This document shows, one piece after another, positions 25,749 through 32,616 of a stretch of 64,000 bases of DNA; position 1 is the stretch's first letter, and the number at the start of each line of letters is the position of its first letter. The notes below the pieces were generated by a model, which worked only from the letters and a program-made list of their open reading frames with translations, was not told where the DNA came from and did no database searches. This DNA is from Bacillus fungorum (GTDB lineage Bacteria > Bacillota > Bacilli > Bacillales > Bacillaceae_G): positions 62,001 through 126,000 of the forward strand of contig NZ_NWUW01000007.1 in assembly GCF_002746455.1 (NCBI RefSeq). Reading direction: 5' to 3'. The position numbers and the translations under genes are program-made.

Positions 25749-26519
25749 TTAAGAATTTGAATTCGTTTGTCTTACGGCAAAATTATAAAGCGGATCTTTA
25801 AGTTCATAGTTATACGTAAAACCGTCGACAATTCCTACAACTTTATCATTATCATAAAGGTCGAGCATAAATTGTGCTATTTGTTTTGCAGTGTGGAATT
25901 TTGGTACAACATTATCGTATTGGAATTCATCAATATCAAATGAACGTTTTGCAAACTCGGTTTCAGTTGCAGCAGGAGCTAAAACTTTTGCTTGCATTTT
26001 TGCGCCTTGTTCTTTCAGTTCGTGAGACAGCCCTTCTGTAAATGCACTTACATAGAATTTCGTAGCACAATACGTAACAGCATCAGCAACAATCGTGTAT
26101 CCGCCGCCTGATGAAACGTTAATAAGCTGCGTTCCATCAACCATTGAATAATCTCGAACGAAAAGAGAAGAGAGTATTGTTAGTGCTTCTATATTGACAT
26201 GTAACATCGTTTCAATTTTATTTAAATTTTGTTCAGAAATTGAGGCGAAATTACCGAAACCTGCGTTGTTAATCCACGTTTCAAGTTGAAAGGCTTGTAG
26301 GCTTTCATAAAGCTTATAAACATTTTCCGTGATAGATAAATCCGTTCTTCGAATGACAATATCCAATTCTGGATTCATGTCATTAATTTTTAATTTTAAT
26401 CCGTCTAATTCTTCTTGTCTTCTAGCTACAAGTATTAAGTTTTTTCCGCGAGATGCAAAGGCTAAAGCTGATTCATAGCCAATTCCAGAACTAGCACCAG
26501 TAATAACAGTGTACTTCAT
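25749..26519 (-). CDS. Short-chain dehydrogenase/reductase (SDR)
   Basis: A 256-residue classical SDR. The NAD(P)-binding TGASSGIGYE is at residues 6-15, followed by basic RR at about 34-35, which favours NADPH. NNAGFG is near 82-87, and the catalytic Ser (SSGGGY) and YCATK pair follow at about 135-152. Start at 26519 follows TAGGGGGAT. It is divergent to a MerR-type regulator and its promoter shows the long 19-bp spacer with a dyad typical of MerR activation. The substrate is unknown. Confidence 0.9.
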   Translation of the reverse strand: MKYTVITGASSGIGYESALAFASRGKNLILVARRQEELDGLKLKINDMNPELDIVIRRTDLSITENVYKLYESLQAFQLETWINNAGFGNFASISEQNLNKIETMLHVNIEALTILSSLFVRDYSMVDGTQLINVSSGGGYTIVADAVTYCATKFYVSAFTEGLSHELKEQGAKMQAKVLAPAATETEFAKRSFDIDEFQYDNVVPKFHTAKQIAQFMLDLYDNDKVVGIVDGFTYNYELKDPLYNFAVRQTNSNS

Positions 26520-26557
26520 ATAAAATCCCCCTAAGTTCAAATGAATGTATTATGGTT

Positions 26558-26592
26558 AAATTTTATTTGTTAGAGTATACTCTAAGTCAAAT
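26558..26592 (-). promoter_or_regulatory. MerR-type promoter of the SDR gene
   Basis: On the minus strand TTGACT (-35) and TAAAAT (-10) are separated by 19 bp, and the perfect palindrome TTAGAGTATACTCTAA (26570-26585) lies in the spacer. Over-long spacers containing such dyads are the hallmark of MerR-family activated promoters. Confidence 0.82.
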
Positions 26593-26653
26593 GTTTTTTT
26601 ATAAATTTGATAAGGCTATAAAATATATGAGGATGTGTGGAGGGAGTTAGAGT

Positions 26654-27013
26654 ATGTACACAATTAGCGAGGTAGCTAAATTAATAGGAGTTAGCACTCA
26701 TACATTACGTTATTATGAAAAGGAAAATATATTAATTGCAAATCGTAATACAAATGGAAATAGAGTGTATGATGAATCACATATAACATGGTTGCAGTTT
26801 GTAATGAAATTAAAACAAACGCAAATGCCAATAGCGAAAATAAGAGAATACGCTAGGTTATATTTAGAAGGAGAGCATACAACTGAAGCTCGTTTACAAT
26901 TGTTAGAAAACCATAAAACATCTATTCAAACTCAAAGAGAGAATTTAGTAATTACAGAAAAGATGCTTGAGAATAAAATTATTGCATACAAGGCCTCTTT
27001 GGAAAATAAATAG
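26654..27013 (+). CDS. MerR-family transcriptional regulator
   Basis: A 119-residue regulator: MYTISEVAKLIGVSTHTLRYYEKENIL is the N-terminal MerR winged helix, key TLRYYEKENIL at about residues 17-27, then FVMKLKQTQMPIAKIREYARL and a C-terminal dimerisation coiled coil. No Cys-rich effector loop is present, so it is not a metal sensor; it fits the subgroup (YraB/AdhR-like) that senses aldehydes or other stress near oxidoreductase genes. AGGGAGTTAGAGT precedes the ATG. It is divergent to the SDR gene it most likely activates. Confidence 0.9.
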   Translation: MYTISEVAKLIGVSTHTLRYYEKENILIANRNTNGNRVYDESHITWLQFVMKLKQTQMPIAKIREYARLYLEGEHTTEARLQLLENHKTSIQTQRENLVITEKMLENKIIAYKASLENK

Positions 27014-27076
27014 AAAACATAATCTGCTCCTTAGTTAAATGATAAAAATGGATTTGATCTCATAGTGTGTTGGCAA

Positions 27077-27110
27077 ATAAAAAAGAGCAGATAGTAAAAG
27101 CTAACTGCTC
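27077..27110 (-). terminator. Minus-strand terminator-like hairpin
   Basis: Read on the minus strand, GAGCAG-TTAG...CTA-T-CTGCTC is followed by TTTTTTATTTG. The T-run is on the minus-strand side only, suggesting a short minus-strand transcript starting to the right, or an orphaned terminator. Confidence 0.55.
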
Positions 27111-27226
27111 CATTCAAGGGATTTCTCCAAGGGGGAGTGGAGAAAATATTATGTTACTAGCAGTATTGGCAGATTATTGAGAAATATACAAATCGGATGA
27201 AAGAAATTTTAAATAACCTTTTGGCA

Positions 27227-27277
27227 TTGACAGTTTTTAAAATATTCATGTACAATATTTATGAATGACATTCAGTC
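27227..27277 (+). promoter_or_regulatory. SMR operon promoter with TetR operator 1
   Basis: TTGACA (27227-27232) and TACAAT (27251-27256) are 18 bp apart. The operator GAATGACATTCAGTC (27263-27277) begins at the expected transcription start, consistent with repression. Confidence 0.75.
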
Positions 27278-27394
27278 ATTTTCAGTGAAAGGATGTAGTT
27301 AGCTTGGAAATGGAACAAATATAATGGTAAATGAGGATGATAGTTGTCTTTTATATAGTAGTGATGAAGGAGTATATTTTTTAAAAATAAAAAT

Positions 27395-27409
27395 GACTGA
27401 TAGTCAGTC
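27395..27409. promoter_or_regulatory. TetR operator 2 in the SMR leader
   Basis: GACTGATAGTCAGTC, inside the longer perfect palindrome ATGACTGA-TAG-TCAGTCAT (27393-27411), immediately upstream of the SMR ribosome site. It fits the shared pattern GANTGAYAKTCANTC. Confidence 0.75.
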
Positions 27410-27425
27410 ATAAGAGGTGAGAGGT

Positions 27426-27770
27426 ATGAAAAATAGAGCTTGGTTATATGTCATATTAACATGTATTTTTGAAATTTTTTGGGTGTTTGGTTTTAATACG
27501 GCTGATACTTGGTGGCATTGGATTATTATTGTAGGAGTTATCGCTGTTGATTTTCACTTTCTTTCTAAAGCGTGTGAACATCTTGCAACAGGGACTGTAT
27601 ATGCTGTGTTTGCCGGAGCAGGTACGGTAGGTACTTTCTTAATGGATGTATTTCTTTTTGGCGGAAGTTTCAGTGTAGGAAAACTATTCTTTATTATGAT
27701 GGTTGTAGCTGGCGTTATTGGTTTAAAGTTAGCTGACAATAAAGAAGAGACTATGGAAGGAGCTGCTTAA
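27426..27770 (+). CDS. SMR-family multidrug efflux subunit 1
   Basis: A 114-residue four-helix small multidrug resistance protein. It begins MKNRAWLYVILTCIFEIFWVFGFN, with the membrane-embedded Glu14-equivalent (CIFEIFW) that binds cation and proton, and contains GTVYAVFAGAGTVGTFLMD, key AVFAGAGTVGT (about residues 59-69), typical of paired YkkC/YkkD- or YvdR/YvdS-type SMRs. Start ATG at 27426 after AAGAGGTGAGAGG. The second SMR begins 2 bp after its stop; together they should form a heterodimer. Confidence 0.92.
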   Translation: MKNRAWLYVILTCIFEIFWVFGFNTADTWWHWIIIVGVIAVDFHFLSKACEHLATGTVYAVFAGAGTVGTFLMDVFLFGGSFSVGKLFFIMMVVAGVIGLKLADNKEETMEGAA

Positions 27771-27772
27771 AG

Positions 27773-28087
27773 ATGGGTTGGTTTTTCGTATTTTGTGCTG
27801 CAATTAGTGAAATAGTCGGTGTGATAGGACTTAAAATGTATAGTAAAGATCAAACGTTAGCAAATGGCGCGATTTATATAGGGGGATTTGCAACTTCCTT
27901 CGCATTGTTGTATACATCTTTCTTATTTTTACAAGTAAGTGTCGCTTATGCGGTTTGGATTGGTATTGGAACAGCAGGTGCCGTTTTATTAAACATGTTC
28001 CTGTTTGGTGAGTCGAAAAATAAAGCACGTATCATTAGTGTGGCTCTTATTGTATGTGGAGTGACAGGATTAAAGGCTCTTTCGTAA
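27773..28087 (+). CDS. SMR-family multidrug efflux subunit 2
   Basis: A 104-residue partner of the preceding SMR protein. It has four helices: MGWFFVFCAAISEIVGVIGLKMYS carries the essential Glu (AISEIVG), and VSVAYAVWIGIGTAGAVLLN the conserved AYAVWIGIGTAG stretch (about residues 62-73). Paired SMR proteins of this type form heterodimeric pumps for quaternary cations, dyes or guanidinium compounds. The upstream TetR operators and the TetR gene downstream indicate local regulation. Confidence 0.92.
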   Translation: MGWFFVFCAAISEIVGVIGLKMYSKDQTLANGAIYIGGFATSFALLYTSFLFLQVSVAYAVWIGIGTAGAVLLNMFLFGESKNKARIISVALIVCGVTGLKALS

Positions 28088-28103
28088 GGCTATACTGCAT
28101 TTT

Positions 28104-28134
28104 ATCTCCTAATGGTTTGTTAGGAGATTTTTAA
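28104..28134 (+). terminator. Terminator after the SMR pair
   Basis: ATCTCCTAA / TTAGGAGAT stem followed by TTTTAAT. Confidence 0.85.
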
Positions 28135-28169
28135 TATTAAAAATAATTTCCTCTTAGAGTTCACTATCA

Positions 28170-28214
28170 TTGACAGTACAATCAATTATCTTATAAAATG
28201 AGTGACAGTCATTC
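28170..28214 (+). promoter_or_regulatory. tetR promoter with operator 3
   Basis: TTGACA (28170-28175) and TATAAA (28192-28197, 16-bp spacer; or TAAAAT with 18 bp) form the promoter. GAGTGACAGTCATTC (28200-28214) lies at the expected start, so the regulator probably represses itself. Confidence 0.72.
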
Positions 28215-28237
28215 AATATGTGTGTGAAAGGGTTTAG

Positions 28238-28816
28238 ATGATGAATAAAAAAGAAAAAATTGTCTATGCAGCTATTGAAGTGTTTCAGGAAAAGGGCGTT
28301 GAAAAAACGAAGATTTCTGATATCGTGAAATTGGCTGGCATTGCACAAGGAACTTTCTATTTATATTTTCCTTCTAAGTTATCTGTTATGCCTGCAATAG
28401 CAGAAGTGATGGTTGAAAAGATGATACTTGCAGTGAAAGAAAAAGTGCAAAACGATGCACCTTTCTCAAGTAAAGTGACGCAAGTAATAGATGCGGTGTT
28501 TCACTTTATAGAGGAATATCGTGAAATACAAGCTTTAATGTATGCGGGTCTTGCATCTACTGAACATATAAAAGAATGGGAAGCTGTGTATGAGCCTCTT
28601 TATATGTGGCTAAGCGAATTTTTAAGTGAAGCAAAAGAAGACGGCGAAATTCGTGATTCGGTTCATGCAGAGCGAACAGCGAAGTTATTTATCGCTCTTG
28701 TTGAATCAGCAGCGGAACAAGTTTATTTATATGATCATAAAGATGATGAACAAGTCGAGCTACAAAAGGCAGAAGTACTAGATTTTTTAACACATGCATT
28801 ACATATAAAGAAGTAG
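28238..28816 (+). CDS. TetR/AcrR-family repressor of the efflux regulon
   Basis: A 192-residue regulator. The N-terminal DNA-binding domain is IVYAAIEVFQEKGVEKTKISDIVKLAGIAQGTFYLYFPSK, with the diagnostic GIAQGTFYLYFPSK at about residues 34-47. The C-terminal two-thirds is helical and ligand-binding (VIDAVFHFIEEYREIQALMYAG). GAAAGGGTTTAG precedes the ATG. One 15-bp operator pattern occurs twice before the SMR pair, once before this gene and once before the MFS gene, so it likely controls all three units in response to a drug-like ligand. Confidence 0.93.
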   Translation: MMNKKEKIVYAAIEVFQEKGVEKTKISDIVKLAGIAQGTFYLYFPSKLSVMPAIAEVMVEKMILAVKEKVQNDAPFSSKVTQVIDAVFHFIEEYREIQALMYAGLASTEHIKEWEAVYEPLYMWLSEFLSEAKEDGEIRDSVHAERTAKLFIALVESAAEQVYLYDHKDDEQVELQKAEVLDFLTHALHIKK

Positions 28817-28820
28817 TAAG

Positions 28821-28853
28821 ATGAACCTGTCTGAAAAGGTAGGTTCATTTTTG
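28821..28853 (+). terminator. Terminator after tetR
   Basis: ATGAACCTGTC / GTAGGTTCAT-type stem followed by TTTTTG. Confidence 0.8.
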
Positions 28854-28862
28854 AGGAAAAAT

Positions 28863-28877
28863 GAATGATAGTCATTC
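28863..28877. promoter_or_regulatory. TetR operator 4 upstream of the MFS gene
   Basis: GAATGATAGTCATTC is a perfect 6-bp dyad with a 3-bp centre and fits the same 15-bp consensus as operators 1-3. Confidence 0.75.
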
Positions 28878-28920
28878 ACCTAATGCTTATGTATGTGTGG
28901 AAGGATAGAGTGAAATTCTA

Positions 28921-28989
28921 ATGAGTGGGGCATCTCTACTCATGATTAGCCCACAAAGAGCAGGATAAAGAAAAAGCTTCTTGGGCATT
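28921..28989 (+). ncRNA. Structured leader upstream of the MFS gene
   Basis: Two hairpins are visible: ATGAGT / ACTCAT (28921-28926, 28938-28943) and GCCCA / TGGGC (28949-28953, 28982-28986) enclosing an internal AAGAA / TTCTT pairing. No known riboswitch family was recognised. It may modulate expression of the pump. Confidence 0.35.
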
Positions 28990-29027
28990 ATTTTTTGAGA
29001 GGAATTTACGGGAAGAGGTGTTAAAAA

Positions 29028-30230
29028 GTGAAGAAACCGATAAAAGAACAAAAGATGGTATTGGTCATTCTTTTGAGTAATATATTTATCGCTTTTTTAG
29101 GGATTGGATTAATCATTCCGGTTATGCCGTCCTTTATGAATGATATGGGTTTAACAGGGAAAACGATGGGTTATCTCGTTGCAGTGTTTGCAATGGCTCA
29201 GCTTATTGCTTCACCTATTACAGGCCGGTGGGTCGACCTTTACGGTAGGAAGAAAATGATAATCATTGGATTATTTATTTTTGGTGTTTCAGAGCTTCTT
29301 TTTGGATTAGGAACGGATGTATGGATGCTTTATGCAGCACGGGTGTTAGGCGGAATTAGTGCTGCGTTTATTATGCCTGGTGTTACGGCATATGTTGCTG
29401 ATATTACATCTATGCAGGAACGTCCAAAGGCGATGGGATATTTATCGGCGGCAATTAGTACCGGATTTATTATAGGGCCTGGAATTGGCGGATTTATTGC
29501 AGAATACGGTATACGTGTGCCGTTTTTCGTTGCAGCGGCAATTGCCTTTTTAGCATGTGTAATTTCTATTTTTATTTTAAAAGAACCGTTAACGAAAGAA
29601 GAGCTTGCAGAGATTTCTTCTAACACGAAAGAATCAAGTTTTATTGGTGATTTAAAGAAATCGTTACATCCAATGTATGCAATCGCATTTATTATCGTAT
29701 TTGTACTTGCATTCGGTTTATCGGCGTATGAAACTGTGTTTAGTCTGTTTTCTGATCATAAGTTTGGATTCACACCGAAAGATATTGCTGCAATTATTAC
29801 AATTAGTTCAATCTTTGGGGTAGTTGTGCAAGTATTTATGTTTGGTAAATTGGTTGATATGTTTGGTGAAAAAGTGTTAATTCAAATCTGTTTAATTGTA
29901 GGTGCAGTATTAGCGTTCGTTTCAACTATCGTCTTTAATTATTGGATTGTACTTCTTGTTACTTGCTTTATTTTCTTAGCATTTGATTTACTTCGTCCAG
30001 CTTTAACGACGTTTTTATCAAAAGCAGCTGGAAAAGAGCAAGGATTCGTTGCTGGTATGAACTCGACTTATACGAGTTTAGGAAATATAGCAGGACCAGC
30101 GATGGGCGGAATATTGTTTGATATGAATATTCATTATCCATATGCATTTTCAGGAGTTGTTTTAATAGTTGGTCTCGGCATTACATTTATGTGGAGAGAG
30201 AAACAGCTAGCTGAAAGTTTTGCGAAGTAA
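29028..30230 (+). CDS. MFS multidrug efflux transporter (DHA1, NorA/Bmr type)
   Basis: A 400-residue twelve-helix major facilitator. Motif A is GRWVDLYGRKKMIIIG (about residues 66-81), and motif C of drug:H+ antiporters is GFIIGPGIGGFIAEYG (about 144-159). GTG start at 29028 follows GGGAAGAGGTG. It is more like TetA/Bmr-type 12-TMS pumps than 14-TMS ones. The palindromic TetR operator 4 is about 150 bp upstream, followed by a structured leader. Together with the SMR pair it forms a drug-responsive regulon. Confidence 0.92.
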   Translation: MKKPIKEQKMVLVILLSNIFIAFLGIGLIIPVMPSFMNDMGLTGKTMGYLVAVFAMAQLIASPITGRWVDLYGRKKMIIIGLFIFGVSELLFGLGTDVWMLYAARVLGGISAAFIMPGVTAYVADITSMQERPKAMGYLSAAISTGFIIGPGIGGFIAEYGIRVPFFVAAAIAFLACVISIFILKEPLTKEELAEISSNTKESSFIGDLKKSLHPMYAIAFIIVFVLAFGLSAYETVFSLFSDHKFGFTPKDIAAIITISSIFGVVVQVFMFGKLVDMFGEKVLIQICLIVGAVLAFVSTIVFNYWIVLLVTCFIFLAFDLLRPALTTFLSKAAGKEQGFVAGMNSTYTSLGNIAGPAMGGILFDMNIHYPYAFSGVVLIVGLGITFMWREKQLAESFAK

Positions 30231-30244
30231 TGTAGTGAATTATG

Positions 30245-30280
30245 AAAGCCCCTTACCATTGTTATGGTAAGGGGCTTTTC
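30245..30280 (+). terminator. Terminator after the MFS gene
   Basis: AAGCCCCTTACCAT / ATGGTAAGGGGCTT stem with 3-5-nt loop and TTTTC. Confidence 0.9.
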
Positions 30281-30281
30281 G

Positions 30282-30330
30282 TTTATCCTGCTATTTGTGC
30301 GGAGCTAGGTTCATTAAAGTTTCACTTTAT
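30282..30330. repeat. Internally deleted bcr1 element with TTTAT duplication
   Basis: TTTAT (30282-30286), then CCTGCTATTTGTGCGG, a short junction, and ATTAAAGTTTCAC, then TTTAT (30326-30330). Both ends of bcr1 are present but about 100 bp of the centre is missing compared with the intact copy at 7153-7300. The right TTTAT overlaps the stop codon of the HxlR gene. Confidence 0.75.
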
Positions 30331-30665
30331 AAACTTAATCCAAATCGTTTTAATTCAATAAAAATCCCCTCTAATTGCTTTCCTTTATCCGTTAATGTGT
30401 ACTCTACACGAGGTGGAACTTCTGGATATACTTTTCTCGTTATAATGCCTTGTGCTTCTAATTCTTTTAGTCGAAGCGATAAAGTTTTTGGACTAATCCC
30501 GTCCATTGATTTTTGTAAATCACTAAATCGTAATGTTCCTTCGATAAGAAGATCACGAATGATTAAAAACGTCCATTTTGTACTAATTACGTCAAGGGTT
30601 TTAGCGATAGGACAAGGTATGCCAGGTAAACCTTTCGTTAATTCAACTGGATCTATATTGTTCAT
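30327..30665 (-). CDS. HxlR-family transcriptional regulator
   Basis: A 112-residue winged-helix regulator: GIPCPIAKTLDVISTKWTFLIIRDLLIEGTLRFSDLQKSMDGISPKTLSLRLKELE, of which CPIAKTLDVISTKWTFLIIR (about residues 17-36) and GISPKTLSLRLKELEAQGII (about 54-73) are family-typical, with the conserved N-terminal Cys. Start at 30665 follows ATGGAGG; a longer frame to 30680 includes the ribosome site itself. It is divergent to a lipoprotein-oxidoreductase operon that it probably controls; HxlR proteins often respond to aldehydes, quinones or thiol stress. Its stop lies in the bcr1 target duplication. Confidence 0.92.
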   Translation of the reverse strand: MNNIDPVELTKGLPGIPCPIAKTLDVISTKWTFLIIRDLLIEGTLRFSDLQKSMDGISPKTLSLRLKELEAQGIITRKVYPEVPPRVEYTLTDKGKQLEGIFIELKRFGLSL

Positions 30666-30834
30666 GGAACTAGCCTCCATAAAATTTTTTTGGATGAATT
30701 TTCTTTATGGTATCACAAAACTATACTTTTGGTAACTATATGAAAAAAATATCACTACTTCCATAAAGGAAGTTAGTGCATATACAATAGCAATAAGGAA
30801 TAAAAAGAGTTTAGATGAGGAGGAGGTGATTTCC

Positions 30835-31374
30835 ATGGGGATAAAAAAGTTGTTTGGATTCCTTAGTTTGTTTGTTGTTTGTATTGTGCTTGTAGCATGC
30901 GGCGTGGAAGAAAAAACGGAAGTCCAGTTATTAAAAGAAATGCCAAAGCCAAAAGCAATGACAATTGATCCCTCACTAAGTAAAAAGGAAGCGACCGAAA
31001 TGGTTCATGCAGCGCAGCGTTTTTATGCATTCTGGGATACAGGTAAAGAGGAACTTATTCCGCAGACTGTTTCTGAAAAATTCTTCGATAATACGTTGCC
31101 AAAAGGGCGACCACAAGGCACTGAAGGATTAAAGTTTGCGGCGCAAAATTTTCGTAAAGTTGTGCCTGATATACATTGCGAGATTGAAGATTTATTAGTC
31201 GTTGGTGATAAAGTAACAGCTCGTCTTTCTTTTACAGGAACGCATAATGATAAGAAGATCAATTTTTTTGCAATTGATATTTTACATGTGAAAGACGGAA
31301 AGATAACGGAAGACTGGCATTTAGAAGATAATCTTACGCTGAAACAGCAACTTGGGTTAATAGCCGAGGAATAA
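30835..31374 (+). CDS. Lipoprotein with SnoaL-like (ester cyclase/NTF2) domain
   Basis: A 179-residue secreted lipoprotein. The signal peptide KKLFGFLSLFVVCIVLVAC has a lipobox VLVAC-G, so Cys would be lipidated. The mature part (about residues 50-170) is a SnoaL-like domain: AAQRFYAFWDTGKEELIPQTV, PKGRPQGTEGLKFAAQNFRK, VVGDKVTARLSFTGTHN and FFAIDILHVKDGKITEDWHLEDN. The ATG at 30835 lies 8 bp after AGGAGGTGA. It may act as an extracytoplasmic small-molecule binder or enzyme. The next gene follows after 19 bp. Confidence 0.85.
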   Translation: MGIKKLFGFLSLFVVCIVLVACGVEEKTEVQLLKEMPKPKAMTIDPSLSKKEATEMVHAAQRFYAFWDTGKEELIPQTVSEKFFDNTLPKGRPQGTEGLKFAAQNFRKVVPDIHCEIEDLLVVGDKVTARLSFTGTHNDKKINFFAIDILHVKDGKITEDWHLEDNLTLKQQLGLIAEE

Positions 31375-31393
31375 AATAAGGGAGAGAAAAGCG

Positions 31394-31942
31394 ATGAAAA
31401 ATATATTCATTATAAATGGACATGAAAAATACGGTACAAAGGAAGGACGATTAAATAAAACGTTAGTTGATTATATGGTCACTGTATTAAGCGAGAATCA
31501 TCATGTGAAAACAACAACGGTTCAAGATGGCTACAATATTAAAGAAGAACAAGATAAGTTTTTATGGGCGGATGTTGTGATTTATCAAACACCGATTTAC
31601 TGGTTTAGTATACCTGGCTTATTTAAAACGTATATGGATGAAGTATATGAATACGGTTTGTTCTTTAAAGGTGCTGATGAATATGGAACAGGTGGTTTAC
31701 TAAAAGAGAAGCAGTATATGTTTTCTACAACTTGGAATGCGCCTGAGAAAGCATTTGGAGATAAGACGAAGTTCTTTGAAGGAGAAAGTTTAGAATCAAC
31801 GCTTAGTCATTTACACCGTGTGCAGAAGTTTCTTGGGATGAGCCCTTTAAAGAGTTTTGCTTGTTATGATGTGGTGAAGCATCCGAATATTGAGCAGTAT
31901 TTATTGAACTTGAAAGATCATTTAGATGGAGTAATTAAATAA
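31394..31942 (+). CDS. NAD(P)H-dependent quinone-type oxidoreductase (flavodoxin fold, MdaB-like)
   Basis: A 182-residue FMN/FAD-dependent reductase. The flavodoxin-like start MKNIFIINGHEKYGTKEGRLN contains the phosphate-binding NGHEKYGTKEGRLN (about residues 8-21); VVIYQTPIYWFSIPGLFKTYMDEV (key QTPIYWFSIPGLFK at about 65-78) and FSTTWNAPEKAF are typical of modulator-of-drug-activity/quinone reductases. In operon with the lipoprotein and divergent to HxlR, the usual setting for quinone or aldehyde detoxification. Confidence 0.88.
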   Translation: MKNIFIINGHEKYGTKEGRLNKTLVDYMVTVLSENHHVKTTTVQDGYNIKEEQDKFLWADVVIYQTPIYWFSIPGLFKTYMDEVYEYGLFFKGADEYGTGGLLKEKQYMFSTTWNAPEKAFGDKTKFFEGESLESTLSHLHRVQKFLGMSPLKSFACYDVVKHPNIEQYLLNLKDHLDGVIK

Positions 31943-31961
31943 TAGTTTGCATCTGTATGTG

Positions 31962-31998
31962 AAGAAGGTACTACTAAGGATGTAGTACCTTCTCTTTC
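31962..31998. terminator. Terminator after the oxidoreductase
   Basis: AGAAGGTACTAC / GTAGTACCTTCT stem with a short loop between convergent genes. Confidence 0.82.
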
Positions 31999-32515
31999 AT
32001 GAAATACGTTGAAAATCTTTACTTATACAGGACTGTTTTAGTTTTTTTGATTTAATTAAATGTTTCATATCAGAGATGTTATCGTGTGAAAGCTGAGTAT
32101 GATAATAGTTAATGTACTCAAGTAATGCAAAAATATAAATAAATAGAGTGAATGATAGCCCGCCTAAAGGTAAGTGGGGATACCAAATTACAAAATCAAT
32201 AGTAAACGTAATAAATCCCGTGATAATCAATGCTATATTTATCTTTTTAAGTACTTTTAAACATTGAATCATCCTAATAGGTGTAATAGATGTTTTCTCT
32301 TTTTTTAGTCGTTGCCACTTTACGTACCAGTAAATTGTTCCTTGTAGTAAGATAAAATCTAAAAGAAGAAATGAGACCCAAAAAGAAGATAGGGAATATA
32401 AATGTAATGTAGGATAAGCATAATTAAGTAAGTAACTTGTGAAAACAAAAGTAATGACTGAAAATAACTCACCCGTGTATAGATAGAAAAGTCTTTTTTC
32501 TAGGTTGCGTTTCAT
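31997..32515 (-). CDS. Four-helix membrane protein, unknown
   Basis: I do not recognise this 172-residue protein. Start at 32515 follows AAAGGAGAAG. Hydrophobic segments are visible at about residues 8-30 (LFYLYTGELFSVITFVFTSYLL), 42-62 (SSFWVSFLLLDFILLQGTIYW), 88-108 (INIALIITGFITFTIDFVIWY) and 114-132 (GGLSFTLFIYIFALLEYIN), with a basic cytosolic tail (HLIKSKKLKQS). It lies 100 bp downstream of the EcsB-like gene on the same strand and may share its transcript. Confidence 0.6.
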   Translation of the reverse strand: MKRNLEKRLFYLYTGELFSVITFVFTSYLLNYAYPTLHLYSLSSFWVSFLLLDFILLQGTIYWYVKWQRLKKEKTSITPIRMIQCLKVLKKINIALIITGFITFTIDFVIWYPHLPLGGLSFTLFIYIFALLEYINYYHTQLSHDNISDMKHLIKSKKLKQSCISKDFQRIS

Positions 32516-32616
32516 GGTTCTTCTCCTTTTATAAACATACACATTTTAATACGTGGATGGCTGTATCCATAACTTCGCAAAATTTACCCAGCCGAATGAA
32601 TCAATTGTTACATTTT

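Larger units (their letters stand above)
27014..27425. other. 412-bp region between MerR gene and SMR pair
   Basis: Contains, in order, a minus-strand terminator-like hairpin (27077-27110), a second hairpin TTTCTCC / GGAGAAA (27122-27128, 27139-27145), and the promoter and two TetR-type operators of the SMR genes (listed separately). A 29-codon frame at 27324-27413 (starting MVNEDDSC) ends just before the SMR ribosome site, but has only a weak ribosome site of its own. Confidence 0.5.

Noticed and set aside
28881..29027. Guanidine (ykkC) riboswitch in the efflux cluster
   Set aside because: Hairpins are present but the conserved ykkC core sequences are not.
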